Notes: a model not told the origin generated them from the sequence alone. A stretch of DNA of 64,000 bases from Coturnix japonica (GCF_001577835.2 NC_029518.1:28950532-29014531), one strand, 5' to 3'; shown: positions 40,099-52,737, counted from the first letter of the stretch. Program-made: numbers and translations.

Positions 40099-40396
40099 CC
40101 AAACAGTGTCTCATAGCCTGAGAACATAGCTTCAGTACAGCAGAAGAAATCAACTCTGAAGTTACTTTACCACCAGGATAGTTACTAGTTTCAAATAAAG
40201 GAAAGACAGTTTTCGGCCTCTACTGGAAAGTGCCTTAAGATCCACGATTCTTCTTTTTACATCATTAAGAACCTGCCTATGTTGTGCATTCTAAGTACAG
40301 CCGGATTTTTCCCCCACTGTTGAAAAGTGAGTTATTGTCTTCTTGACACATTTTATGCACTTTAAGTGATTCAGCTCAGAGCATATTTAGTCTTTA

Positions 40397-40570
40397 ATCA
40401 CAGAATGATTTGGGTTGGAAGGGAATTCAAAGTCCACCCAGCCCCAGTCCTCTGCTGTGGGCAGGGCTGCCACCCACCAGCTCAGGCTGCCCATAGCTGA
40501 TTCAGCCCACCCTTGAATGCTTCCAAGGATGGGCCATCCACAGCTTTTCTGGGCAATCTGTTCCACTTTG
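40397..40570 (-). repeat. CR1 LINE fragment, minus orientation
   Basis: TCACAGAATGATTTGGGTTGGAAGG at the left end is a reverse-complement CR1 tail. The internal lines CTGTGGGCAGGGCTGCCACC and CTTGAATGCTTCCAAGGATG follow. It lies about 0.8 kb upstream of the opsin start. Confidence 0.85.
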
Positions 40571-40654
40571 CACTTTTCTTTGTATCTTTGTAATCCCCAC
40601 CAAATAAAAGAAAGAAAACATCTGTATCCAACAAGACAGCACATGTTGTGACAC

Positions 40655-40684
40655 ATGTTAACACCTCTAGCTCTGCTAACCCCT
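40655..40684 (-). repeat. 30-bp perfect inverted repeat, right arm
   Basis: Reverse complement of 37700-37729. It lies 85 bp beyond a CR1 fragment and 1.07 kb upstream of the opsin ATG. Confidence 0.9.
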
Positions 40685-42751
40685 TGAAAAGAATAACCCT
40701 GTCATGATGTCTGTGGACTTGGATGATACAGTAAGAAAACAAATTTCATATTGGTAAGAAATTATCTTCTGAAATGTGACCATGTAGTTGTTCACTGCTT
40801 CCAAGCAAACAGACTTACTGAAATGATTTATGCAGAGCTTTGTCTAATGGTCACCTGAACCTCCTATAAACACTGGATGAGGCCAGTAATGCTTAAAACA
40901 CATCAACGGATAAATGGGAATGACTGTACTAGCTGCATGCTGTTTGCAATGTCTACTTTTAAGAAAGCAGGCCTGTGTTACCCTATGCTGCAGTAGTGCC
41001 ACTTTAACATTTAATTTTACATGCTACACACAAGAGCCACTTGCTACTCCTATCCCTGCAGAAGGCATTGTTATATCACAATTGCAAAAGCAAGTAAAAC
41101 AAATCAGGAAATAGTTAACCAATCATAAGAGCAAAATAAAACAAACAAACAACAAAGAAAGCCCACCCCAAACCTGCTGTCACAGCTTAGCCAGATAAAA
41201 GACAATTCCAGATAGACCAAGGTGAAACAGCAGTGGTGTCAACTGTATTTATAGGGCAACTGATTACAGGCAGCAGTATAATAGAGCTGAATTGGCTTCA
41301 ATGAAGTTTTACTCACTCACATCATCAAGCAACCATTACCAGAACAAAGCAAACATTAGCGTATGAGAACACACACAGGTGTGTTTGGGCCATGGTGAGG
41401 AAGGTGCGAGTCTCCTTTTTGACAATGCTTTTTCTTCTCTTGTTTCATAGTTTCATTAAAACTATGATAGAAACACAGAATTCTATCTTAGTGTGTTCAG
41501 GTGAGATTATGTTCAGGAAGCAAAAACACGAGCAAACCCCAAGACACCATGCATTCTTTTGTTGTCTGTCACCATGTCAGAGAAGAGGATTCTTTCCACT
41601 GACTTTGTGCTTGCTTGGCACAAGGCACCCCAGAAGACACAACCTAGTAAGGATCACACCCCACAGCTTCCCATTCAAACCTGGGTTCCTAAAATCCAGA
41701 TGTGAGAGCAGATAATAGGAGCATGTTATAACAATAATCAGCCTGGGAGACTAGCAGAGAAGCTCTAGACAAGGTGGATTCTTACACTCTTACCTTTTCT
41801 GAACTTCCTGTAATAGCGTTTATTTCTCTGTATTCAGAAATCCAAAATAACATGTCCTCTTGGGATGCTGAAAAGGAAAGATGCTTTTTCTTCTGATGCC
41901 CAGTTCATGTGCCTGCACCCACCATGAACCAAACTGGTCTAATGGAGATTGCCAAGGTAGTGAGAGAGTCGCTCCCTCCAATAAGACCAAAACTTGGAAA
42001 GCATCTAGCAGACGATCCCATCTGAAAACAGCTATAAGTGGTCAGAGAACCACCTGTAAGCTGTGTAACAAGGTTTAAGTCAGAAGTATAAAGTTGGTAA
42101 TGGGGAATCAGGCACTTCCCATAATTGCTCTACATTGTTCCTTACCATCATATATTAACCATTTGCTTTTCTCTCATGCCAGGTCTCACCTCTTAGAGAA
42201 AGTTTAGTGACGACTGATATTCTTCATGTCTAAACTTGGAGGAAAAAGGAAAACCATAACTCCTTCCTATCACATGAGTTACTTTATTTCAGGACAGCAC
42301 TTATCCATATTCACAGGCTGCTCCTTCTCCTTTCCAGTTGGCACAGCTGCCCTCATGCCAAGATCTCCCCTGCCTCTCCTGACATCATTAAGGTTAAAAG
42401 TTGCCCTTCGTGGTGATTCAGGTGGATAAATGCTAATGAAATTAATTTTGAATAAACTGAGGCTAGGTGCAGCTGCCTCTCTGGCCACAATAACAAGCAC
42501 TGTCCAAAGCCTCAAATTACTGCTGCTAATTACAAACATGTTTTCAGCCACCCACACCTGTGTGCTGTTTTGCAGGAACTGGTTTTTGCCTGGCAGGATA
42601 ACTACATGTTGCGTAGGGAGGCAAAACCACAAACTTATCTCAAAGATAACAAACCAGAAAAGCTCAGCCATGTCTCTGATTGCAGACAGTGGGCAGCATT
42701 CAATTAGCAGGCCTCAAGAAAGCAACTAGAGAACACCCGTAGCTTTATGCT
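40685..42751. other. Intergenic stretch upstream of the opsin, nothing recognised
   Basis: No repeat or coding signal is clear. Opsin promoter elements would be expected between about 39.6 kb and here, but I could not identify a TATA box or other defined site. Confidence 0.5.
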
Positions 42752-45700
42752 TCAGATCATAAGGTAGCCTTTAACTTCTACAACCCACCACAGGTTTAGC
42801 TGATGAAGGAATACTACAAGGAGCAACAGCCATGGTACTCCTGAGAGTGCAGTCACTAAAACACAAGTAGGCAGATACATCACTGCAAGGAAAATACAAA
42901 GGACAAGCTTCCAGCTGACAACACACTGCCACCAAATGTGAGGAACCCTCTTGTGAGGCCAGGCATTCATATAGTGCTGGTGGTTTCTCTAGTAAAACTA
43001 AAAGCCTGATACCTGTCCTGTCTGCTACTACAGAAATTAGGCTGTGAACAATTACCTGTTCATTGACGTACAGCTTAATAATCGAAACAAAGCAGGACTG
43101 CAAACAGTCACTACAGTTTTTCATCACAGCAAAGGGGGAACCTAGACAGGATGCAGCTGGAGTCATTCTAGCTGGAGGAAGATGAACTTTGGAGAAATCA
43201 TCATGGTGGCAACTCAGATCACAGCGGTCATTCATAATTTCATTCTTCTTTCCCCAGATGATGCATCTCATAAAGCATAAGAATGGAAGATAATTTCTGT
43301 AATTACGACTAAGGTATTTTAACATTCTGCACAGGAGGTTTAACAAAATATCACAGCCAAGTATGCATTTCTTTTTCTTAAAGTATATATTTTTAATTAT
43401 TATCCATATGAAGACATTAAACTGAAAAGCAACTTTTTAAATCACAGAATCATAGAATGGCTTAGGTCAGAGGGGACCTTAAAGATCATCCAATCCCCAG
43501 CCCCTGTCATGGCAGGGCTGACCCCCACCAGCTCAGTCTGCCGAGAGCCCTATCCAACCAGCCTTGAGCACCTTCAGGGATGGTGCACCCACAGCTTCTC
43601 TAGTCAGCTGTGCCAGGGCCTCAGTGTCCTCTGAGAAGAAAATTTCTACCTAAAATCTAACTTAAATCACCTCTTTTAGTTTAAAGCCATTCTCCTTTTC
43701 CTCTCACCATCAGTCCACTAAAAAAGTCAGTCTCCTTCCTGATTTTAAGCTCTATCTATCACAAGGCTGTAGTGAGGTCTCCCCTGACCCTTGTCTTTTC
43801 CAAACCGAATAAACCCAACTCCCTCAACCTTTCTTTATAGGAGAGATGTTTCAGCTTCTGTCAGCTTCTTTCTTAGCATTTAGTAGTGCCAAATGAGAGT
43901 TACTAACACTTTTTTTTAAAAAAAAACTTCTTTAACTCTTTCATTAATAGCACATGCAGGGAGGGCTGATATCATTATACCTGGCTGTGTCCTTCCTCAT
44001 AATGTTGGGAAGACAGATGCCATCACCTCAGTGATCTTCCAGGCGTCATTGCTGTACACAGAACAGCTGGAGATGCAGTCTTTCTCATGGTAAGCTTCGA
44101 TGCAAGGCATTTCTAAATAGAAAAACATTCCTCATTTTTTCTTTTTTTTTAAACTTCAAGAATTTCACATTCCTATGTGATCTACTTAACAAAACAATAT
44201 TTGCCCAGTAACTCCAAAAGGCTGACAATGATGCAACCTGAGAATTTCTCATAGCACTTTGCTATATATAGGATATAAGTATGTAAATAATTTCAGTAGC
44301 TTCTGCTGAAGAACCATAGAATCACTTGAGATGGAAGGGAACCTAAATGCCATCTGGTCCAACTTTCTTGTGATGAACAGGGACACTGTCAGCTCCATCA
44401 GTTGCCCAGAGCCATGTCCAGCCAGACCTTGAATATCTCCAGAGATAAGGCTTCCATCACCTCTCTGGGTAATCTGTGCCCTCATTGTAAAAAAAAATTT
44501 ATATCCAATCTAAATCTCCCCTCTTTTAGTTTGAAACTATGTCCGCCTGGAAATTGTCTGTCCTATCCTCCTTGTAGCAACCCTTCAGATACTGAAAGGG
44601 GTACAGGAAGTTCTTCCATATGATGTCCTGTCTGTGTGAAGTTAGCATTACTAGAAGGATAGGAGACAAGCCCTACAGAATACATTCTCATCTTACCCTG
44701 GGAGGTTTTAACACCGGTGCAGTTTGCAGTGCTGCTCAGACACTGAAGAGAAAAAATGGAAGCAACTGGTATCTCAGAGAACAAATATGAATTAACAGCT
44801 CCAACAGGAATTTCAGAGTGGATTGCCTGAGTAAACACAGCCTCTCTGATCTTGCAAATAAACAGAAAAGTACTTCAAAAGAAGCAGTATCATCTTTTCA
44901 GTGCCGTTTGCTTGGAGTGTAAGCAAATGAGCTGCTTATTTGGGCAAGAGCATGTGCTGCCAAGTGGGGTCAGAGGAGGTGAGGAGTTACTGACATCAGA
45001 GCTGCACTGCTGACACACAGCCGAGGAGTCAGGCGCTGCACCGCACTGCCGCTCCCATTCATAATCCTAGAGAGGTCAGCTGGGGCTGCATCTGCTGAGG
45101 GGAAAACAGAGACCATCACTGTTCTTAGACACACATAAATGAGCTTTCAAAAAGTGTCAGCCAGTCCTCAGGTCACTTCATTGGTGCAAACAGGAAAAAT
45201 AAAGCCTAAAGTTTAAACAGCACTTTTCACCATTAGGGTGCCAAGGTGTTCCACAGAAGGTGTTTTATTTGCCCAGGCAAACCCAACAGATCCTCGCCAA
45301 GCTCATGGCCCGGTCACATCTTACTGAAGTGATCTGAGCCCCCTCTGCACCTGCAGTGAGACTGAGAGGTCCTTTCCCATACCAGGTATGAGATCAAACA
45401 CATTTGCTCCATCATAATGTTTTCAAACGTACTCTGTTATTTGAGAAAGAGAACTGTAAGGCTCAGGTTTTCTCTATAAGCCTACAAAAAAATTACCTTT
45501 TAACAGCCTGGCAGGAAAGAGAAACTAGTCATGCTATCCAGACCATAGCAGTACCACTCCTTTTCCCGAACACTAACAGAAAGCTTTCATTTCTTACAGA
45601 TATGCACCCCTCTCCATCTTATGTCCTGCCATCACATCCTCTGGTGTTCTGAACAGCAGAGAGGAGGCTGCTTTCAGAACCTTCATGACCCCATGATGCA

Positions 45701-48700
45701 ACTGCCTGCTTGGGAGCCTGCATGGGCACATTAAGACTGAGGAAAGTGGAAAACTGTCATCAAGCTAGTCTGGTTTAGAATTACACTCCTCAGTCTATAG
45801 GTCTATAGGCATCTGTAGGCACCTGAATTTCTGAACCACACAAGTTCATACAGACCTTATCAATGGCTCAGTTGTTCCCTCTCCTTCCACAGCTCCATAA
45901 AAACAATTAATATGTTGTTTCATGGGCTGGTGGAGGAAGCCAAGGAAGTCTTCCTGTTGAGAGTATTGTTAACAGCTTTGAGAGCCTCTTGCTTGCCTGG
46001 TGCTGGGTTCTGCAATACTGAGTCATACCAGCTGAATACATGAGCGAACTACTTGAAATTTATAACACACTTTGCTCATTGTGATGCTGAGGTATTTCAG
46101 ATTAGCTCCCGGTGTCAACCATACACTAGTCTTCAGTTTCTCAGTTTCAGCTTGTCTCCCTACTACTGGCAATGCTATGCGAACTGCTGCTGCTAAAAGT
46201 TCAAGTCAGAAATCCATCCAGTTTCAAACTGCATCTGATGAAGAGGCCAAGAACCTGCACTTCCCAGCACAGTTTAATGGCAATAGAATAAATACAGATT
46301 ACAGATGAGGTGATAGTAAATTAGCTCTAAGCAAATTTACATGCATCTTATAATAAGCTAATGACTGGTGGTTATAGGCACTGAATTCCAGGAAAATTGA
46401 AGGCATATCACAGCAGGGCATCCATCACATTGCAGTGATAATTCAGACAACCCTATGGCAATGGAAACTCAAGTCTAGAAGTAGCATGAAGCAGGTACTC
46501 ATTAAGAAGAGATCACGCACCTCCCTCAGTATTTAACCCCTCCCAAATGAACTCCCATATAGACAATATTATATTGTGATAAATTTTGTAAAGCATGTCT
46601 TTCATTAATAATGGATAAAAATGCACAAAGCCTCACCTGTGTTTATCATAGCATCGACCGAATGATCTAGCTTGAATACTTTCTCCTTTAAATGCACCCC
46701 CAGAACCGGGAAAGGATACTTCAAACCTGGCCGGTTGCTGCCATCCTGTGGCAGGTTTATGTATTTCAGTTCAGTACCAGAGGGAAAATGCGGCTTTAGA
46801 GGTTACATCTGCTATCAACTAACGCTTTTAAATGCTTCAGAAGGAATGCTTGTTATCTGTTAGCAGCGGTTTTCAAATCGTAGAAAGCCATGAGTCTTTA
46901 CCTATAGGGGTTGTGAAGCCTCTTTTTCTGGAGATATTCAAAACCCGTCTGGACACTTTCCTGTGCAACTTCTGTAGGGAACCTGCTTTAGCAGGGAGTT
47001 GGACTTGATCTTCAGAGGTTCTTTGTAACCCCTACAATTCGATGATTACAGTGATTGCAGCAGAAGTGATCATCCCAGGCAGCAAATAAAGATTAGATAT
47101 CAGGGAGCTCATGTCTCTTTTAAACAGAGAGGCACTGCAGCATCCAGTGGTCTAAATTCCAGAAATGATGTTAATGCTAACACCTCTATCCGCATAAGAT
47201 TGCCAATCCCAGAATAAATTGGTGCCTCTGTTTTTGACAGAGAATCTGGTTGTACCCTCAACCAGGAAAGCCAACAGACTGCTGAATCCAAACACAGTGT
47301 GATAGGAAGGGAAACCATCCAAAGAGACTTGGACTACCTCGAGAAGTGAGCCCATCTGAAATTACTGAGATTCAACAAGGCCAGGTGCAAGGTGCTGCAC
47401 CTGGAATGGGTCAGTCCTCAGTATGAGTAGAGTCAGAGAGAGCTCCTGGAGAGAAGTACTAGGGACTTGGGAGTCCTGATGGATGAGAAGCTGGACATGA
47501 GCCAGCACTGTGTGCATGAAGCCTAGAGTGCCAACAGTGTCCCAGGCTGCATCAAAAAAGAGGTGGCCAGCAGGGAGAGGGAGGTGATTGATTCCCACTA
47601 CTCTGTCCTCATGAGGTCCCATCTGGAGTATTGCGTCCAGGCCTGGAGCCCCCTGCACAAAAAGGACTTGAAGCAGGTCCAAAGGAGGGCCGCAAAGACA
47701 TAGGGCTACAGCACCTCTTCTATGAAAGACAGGCCGAGGGAGCTGTGCTTGTTTAGTCTGGAGAAGAAGAGAGGCGCTCTAGGGAGACCTCACTGCAACC
47801 TTCTGGTACTTAAAAAAAGGTTTACAATCAGGAGGGAGATTGACTATTTACATGGTCTGATAACAATAGGACAAGGGGGAATGGTCTTAAGCTAAAGGAG
47901 GAAAGATTTAGATTAGATGTCAGGGATAAGTTTTTCACTGAGAGGTTGGTGAGGTGCTGGATCCTGTGGCAGTGGGTTTGAAACTAGACAGTCTTTGATG
48001 TCCCTTCCAACACAAGTCAGTCTATGATTCTATGATTCCAACTCTGGCATTAAAGGCACTGCTTTTACAGAATTATCTCGAAGATAACAGGCTCTGTGGG
48101 AGTCCAAGTGCCAATTCACAGCAGAGTAAATATCACCTGCTGCTAACTTCACCTGTGCTGCCCAAGACCTCAGTACACAAGTCATTCAGCCAGATCATTA
48201 AACCTATAGGAGAGATGAACACTAGGAAGGTCAATACAACTTCCATCATTTCTGAAGTGTGAAGCCTGTGCCAAAAAGATGAGAAGGCCATTCTGTACAC
48301 CACGTACAGCAGGACTGTGCCCACAGATATAAGTGCAGTACAGACTTATTTTTATTTTAGCACATGATGACAGAAGCAGAAAAACACCTGAGACCCTCTA
48401 CGCCCAGCTGAGAACCACATAACAGCCTCCACAAACGAACTTGTTCCAACACAGACAAATGGGAATTTGTCCCCCAGAATCCTCTACTACTCTCTGAATC
48501 ACACAAAACCTCCTCTTTAATGCAGATCTCCTACTCACAGCAGACCCTTCCTTCTGTGCTCAGTACTCAACAGCTTGCAGCAGCCAGGCAGGCTGCACTT
48601 CTTCCCATCAGCCTCTCACATGCTGCCTGCAGCTATGTCAGTGCATCTCCATGCTAGCAGCCCACCCTGGCCTGCTTTGCCCTTAGCAGCAGCAACCCCA

Positions 48701-51700
48701 AAACATACTTGCTCAGTCTCTGTGCTTCTTCTTGCTTATTCAGATACAATTTGCCCAGCTCCCTCATGCATTCGCCTTTGAAAAAGATGTGAGTCTTAGC
48801 TACTTACACTCTACAGGATACATACAAGGGAGAAGGGGCTTACAGCTTAAAAGCCACCCATGTAGGGAGAGGGGGAAAGAAAAGCCACTGGTCTGGAGTA
48901 GCAAGGGAAGATGAGTGGGCCCACCATACTTCTCTTACTGAGATTCTAAGTTAACATGACCACATGAGGTGGTCTGAGTTTCAGAGGGGGCATGAGAAGG
49001 CGAAGGAAGAACACAGGCATGGAAAGAGGCAGGAAGGTCCAGCAAGGAAAGAAACAGGGAAAACACAATACTGCGGGGCTTGGCCCTGCCCAGGAAACAG
49101 GCTGAAAAGAGGTACAAGGCCAAAACAACAACAAAAAGATTATCTTTTCATTGGTGCTGCTACTTACCTGCTGAATCAGCAAGACACTGCTGAGGGTAAC
49201 ACTGAGGATCCAGTCTTACCTTTCTTCCATAGCTGAGCTCCATGGGGATCAGGCTGAGCACCTCCATAGCAGCAGAGAACAGCTGCCTTCTGACATGCTG
49301 CGATGTCCAGACTCTCAGCTGTGAGAAGGGGACTGTTTCTCATTTGCAGGAAACCAAACTTTTACAAGAGAATGAATGAGTACCCATTCCAGAGCACTGT
49401 GTTCTCATCTATGTTCCTGATACTGCTCTTACTACTGAACTGCGCTTGTGAATTGTTTAGGAAGAATACTAATGGAAAGAGCATTGAAATCCATTCTGTG
49501 TTCTTGAAACACTTGGCTTTCAAATAGGCTTTTCAAACTGGAGCATTTCTTCGGAACAAAACAAAACAAATCTGCCCAGATAGGCAAACTTTGTTCAGGG
49601 AGCCATTTCTAAGAGAACACAGAACTGTCTGTCACAAGCCAGCAGAGCTTTGGATCAACCCTTCAAAAGAAAACATCACTATCAAGAATTATTTTTGGTG
49701 TCAACGTGTGCACGATGAAGAATGATCACCAACAGTTTGCTAACCCAGGCATGAAGGTTTAGGAAACAGGTCTTTTTTACACTGGACTTTATAGGATTTT
49801 ACTCATTTTTCACACATCCATGACAGCAGCCAATGCACGTACAAGGATGCAGCTCTGTACCCGTTGGAAACCTCAGGTTATTTTACCTACTTAGCAGAGC
49901 TTTTCATCCTACTGAACTCAGTTATAGCATGCTGCTTCCAAGAGACATGTGCATACAACACTAGAGAAAAATCAGAATTAATTTTTTATTCCATGAAGTT
50001 AAGGTAAACCCCAAACAGGTTTAAAAATGAACAAGGAAATAATTGTGAGTTCTGCTTGCACTAGTGCAAAAAGAGGATTCTACTCTATATCTGGAGGAAA
50101 GGGATGAGAAAAAAAAACAGTAACAAAGTCCAATAATTAATTCTCGCAATTCATGAAGCTTCTTCATCTATTCTTCTTAGAGTACACAGTGACCAGGCAA
50201 CAGGGAATCATCACTGATCAATACATAAAAACAAAAATAAGTTCTGAGTTAGATCCCAGTCAAAGGAAGCACGTACTTTGTTTCATCAGCAAAGACAAAG
50301 CAATTCAAACAAACAAATGAATGTAAAACCCCACAAAACTAAACAAAGTAATTCCTTCTCATTCTTCAGCAATAAGAAACTGTTGACAAGGAAGGTACCT
50401 AACACTTCTCCATCACTAGATGTGTCCTATGTAACCTTACTAAAGGTCACTGCTATCTGCAGTAGGCATCTTAAAAATAAATCATAGAATCATAGTTCTG
50501 AGCACATTATCTTCGTATTACAACAGGTAGATTTCCTTTATGACACTTTCTCATTTGGCTTAAAATAAAGAACACTGTGCCCTCAAGACAGGCAGGAAAC
50601 AAAATTCACCTGACATAATTAAAGACCCACATTTTTCATTTTGCACTGAAACTTCATTTCTACTTGATGAGAGTTTTTATGGTTTCTGTACTGACTTCGT
50701 ATCCAGGGATAATTTAGAGTCAAACGAGAAATATTAAAAAAGTTAACACTGCTATCAAAATGAGAAAATAATTCCAAACCCAGAGAGATTGTTGTCAGTA
50801 CAGTACCATAATAATACACTAGGGCACACTTGGTGGAATGATGGGACAAGTCAATAAATTAAGGCTTGGATGCATCAGAGCTGAGAGTACTTCACTAGAG
50901 AGCTTTGCTTCCAGGCCTTTCCTGACTTTTAAGAGAACTTGCTGATCCTCACTGACCTCACTGGAGAAGCAGGCTGCACACGGGCTTTGTACCACCTGGA
51001 ACTTCAGGAATTAAAGCTTGCATCTTAAATTGACCCTTTGAAAATGAGGAGGCAGCTGCTGAAAGCAATGATGTGTACAACCAACACTACTACTGAGCAC
51101 ATACAGTACCACCACCTTCTGTGCTAGCTGCAGTTTCCAAGCAACATGCATGCAGAAAGAACAGCCAAGGTAATCTAGACTAGAAGCAACAAAGATGTGA
51201 ACTACTGCTATAAAATCACCACACCAAGATTAAGGATACAATTACCTGGCAAGGTCAGCAGCAGATATTCTTTACCACCAGTTATCTATACAGTTATCTG
51301 TACCGCTGAGAGTACAACTCGATTATTATTTTTCACACTAGGGGAATCGATAACAATATTGTTTTCTTTTTTCCTTAACTGAGACAATATACTTCAAGAA
51401 TTCTTGACCAACTTGGGACACGCTGCCCAGAGTGCCCGTCACTCACCATTTGATTCCAGCAGCAAGTGAACAGCCTTAACAAATAAAACAACTGAAGCTG
51501 GAGTTAAAAACAAAGCTTCTAAAGTAAATTATACAAATACCTACCTTTAAGTCACTTTTAATTCAGTGATTTTAATTCACTGAATTCACACAGGAGACTC
51601 CTAGGAATTTTCATACTAAAAATTGAACAGATCTTTGGTAAAAATGCAGGTATTTGCCAGTAATTACTGGTCATAAGTGTCCATCTTATGACTATCTAGC

Positions 51701-52357
51701 TGAAACTAATAGGAATAATGAAGCCCAGCTCCCTCAAAGCATGCAAGACTCAATACTGGAACTGGAAATAGGATGAATGAAAGAATTTGAAGTACATAGA
51801 ATTCCTCAGAAAAACAGAGTTGCATGGTTCTTTTTACTCACATGCTTTGAGATTTATAAAGATTTCTATTGCACATACAATATTTCCCACTTTTGGGAAC
51901 TGGTGTTTAATGCCAGCATCCAACGTACATGGTAAATGGATATTTTTCATCATATGAATAGATACTTTTAGTAAGTCTAATGAAGGACACCATAAATCCA
52001 CGCAGACGCTTGGGTCACTACAATTGGTTTTGTTTTTTAGGGCTTAGTTTGAATAGAACCCATCTGAAGACAAAATGATTTTACCCCTTTAAAAAAGAAG
52101 TAACAAAACGGGGTCATCTCCCTCTCTTGGTCAATTTCCAGTTATCAATAATCACAAGTAAGCATTTCTAGAGAAAAACATGCCACAATGACTTTATAAC
52201 ACATCAGCTAAAGAAATAAATGGTCTCCTGCTTGTTACAGGAACTACTAATCGAATACAAAAACAAAAATACCCCTTCCCCATGTATGACATACTTACGC
52301 TGAAGGTCTCTTATTGCTGATGAATATTTAATGTAATTATCTGTTGGCTGTCCGGTG
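42752..52357 (-). CDS. Candidate unknown multi-exon gene between FEZ2 and the opsin (exon-like segments)
   Basis: Segments bounded by plausible AG and GT sites on the minus strand: 52357-52299 ([19 protein letters not shown]), 51491-51447, 49297-49220, 48314-48153 (hydrophobic, [33 protein letters not shown]), 46745-46637 ([18 protein letters not shown]), 46192-46029 ([18 protein letters not shown]), 45433-45383 ([17 protein letters not shown]), 44742-44697 ([15 protein letters not shown]), 44112-44027 ([18 protein letters not shown]), a Cys-rich segment ending at 43056, and 42882-42752 (a hydrophobic stretch then a stop). The five consecutive segments from 46745 to 44027 join in phase 1,0,0,1. 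Several are CpG-richer than their flanks. No first exon was found, 43056 does not join 42882 in phase for either open frame, and I recognise no family. Splice sites were picked by eye and chance could explain them. A Cys-rich, membrane-anchored protein is the most I would infer. Confidence 0.25.
43442..43855 (-). repeat. CR1 LINE fragment, minus orientation
   Basis: Begins TCACAGAATCATAGAATGGCTTAGG and runs through GGCAGGGCTGACCCCCACC and AAGGCTGTAGTGAGGTCTCCCC to CCAACTCCCTCAACC. This is the CR1 3' UTR and ORF2 end in reverse. Confidence 0.9.
44313..44600 (-). repeat. CR1 LINE fragment, minus orientation, diverged
   Basis: ATAGAATCACTTGAGATGGAAGGGA at the left is a CR1 tail in reverse. CCAGCCAGACCTTGAATATC and the later CTCTTTTAGTTTGAAACTAT lines match the CR1 arrangement seen at 43442. 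The divergence suggests an older copy. Confidence 0.8.
46905..47055 (+). repeat. CR1 LINE 3' end fragment
   Basis: GGGGTTGTGAAGCCTC, then TGGAGATATTCAAAACCCGTCTGG and GCAGGGAGTTGGACTTGATC, then a CAATTCGATGATT tail. These are short diverged CR1 3' sequences in sense orientation. Confidence 0.8.
47318..48041 (+). repeat. CR1 LINE, ORF2 end plus 3' UTR, broken
   Basis: The largest CR1 piece here. It starts near AGAGACTTGGACTACCTCGAG and carries AGGCCAGGTGCAAGGTGCTGC, GGAGTATTGCGTCCAGGCCT and GTCCAAAGGAGGGC. It ends TCCCTTCCAACACAAGTCAGTCTATGATTCTATGATTCC. The translated frame corresponds to the reverse transcriptase C-terminus with in-frame stops. Confidence 0.9.
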
Positions 52358-52737
52358 CTGAGAGAAGAGGAGATTGGGGATGAAAGAAATTTAAACTTAA
52401 ATAAAAAAGTTCCGCAACAAAGAGGCACAAAAGAAAAAATAGGGAGGTATTTAGAAAGAAAAGTCAAAGTGTTCTGAGAACTGTTTTCAAACTTTTCTTC
52501 TCCTTTTAGCTGACCAAAGTGAAATAAGTTAAATAAAGTCTGACACTTTTAAATGGAAACTGCTGCTTGAAACACACCGCTCTTTAGAATCTTATCTGCC
52601 GGGTGTTATTACACATACTATTAAAACCTGGTATAGAACTAAGAGAAACTCAGCCTAAAAAAGCTCCCATGTTTCTACTAGTACTCCTTATTTTCTAATG
52701 TAAATTTTAAGACTGGCAAAATGATTTGTGGCAAATA

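Noticed and set aside
47109-47682. Minus-strand ORFs of 67-106 codons
   Set aside because: Largely antisense to a CR1 copy at 47318-48041. The remaining part has no clear splice support.
50483-50498. AATCATAGAATCATAG as a CR1 copy
   Set aside because: Only a tail-like 16-mer is present with no CR1 body next to it.
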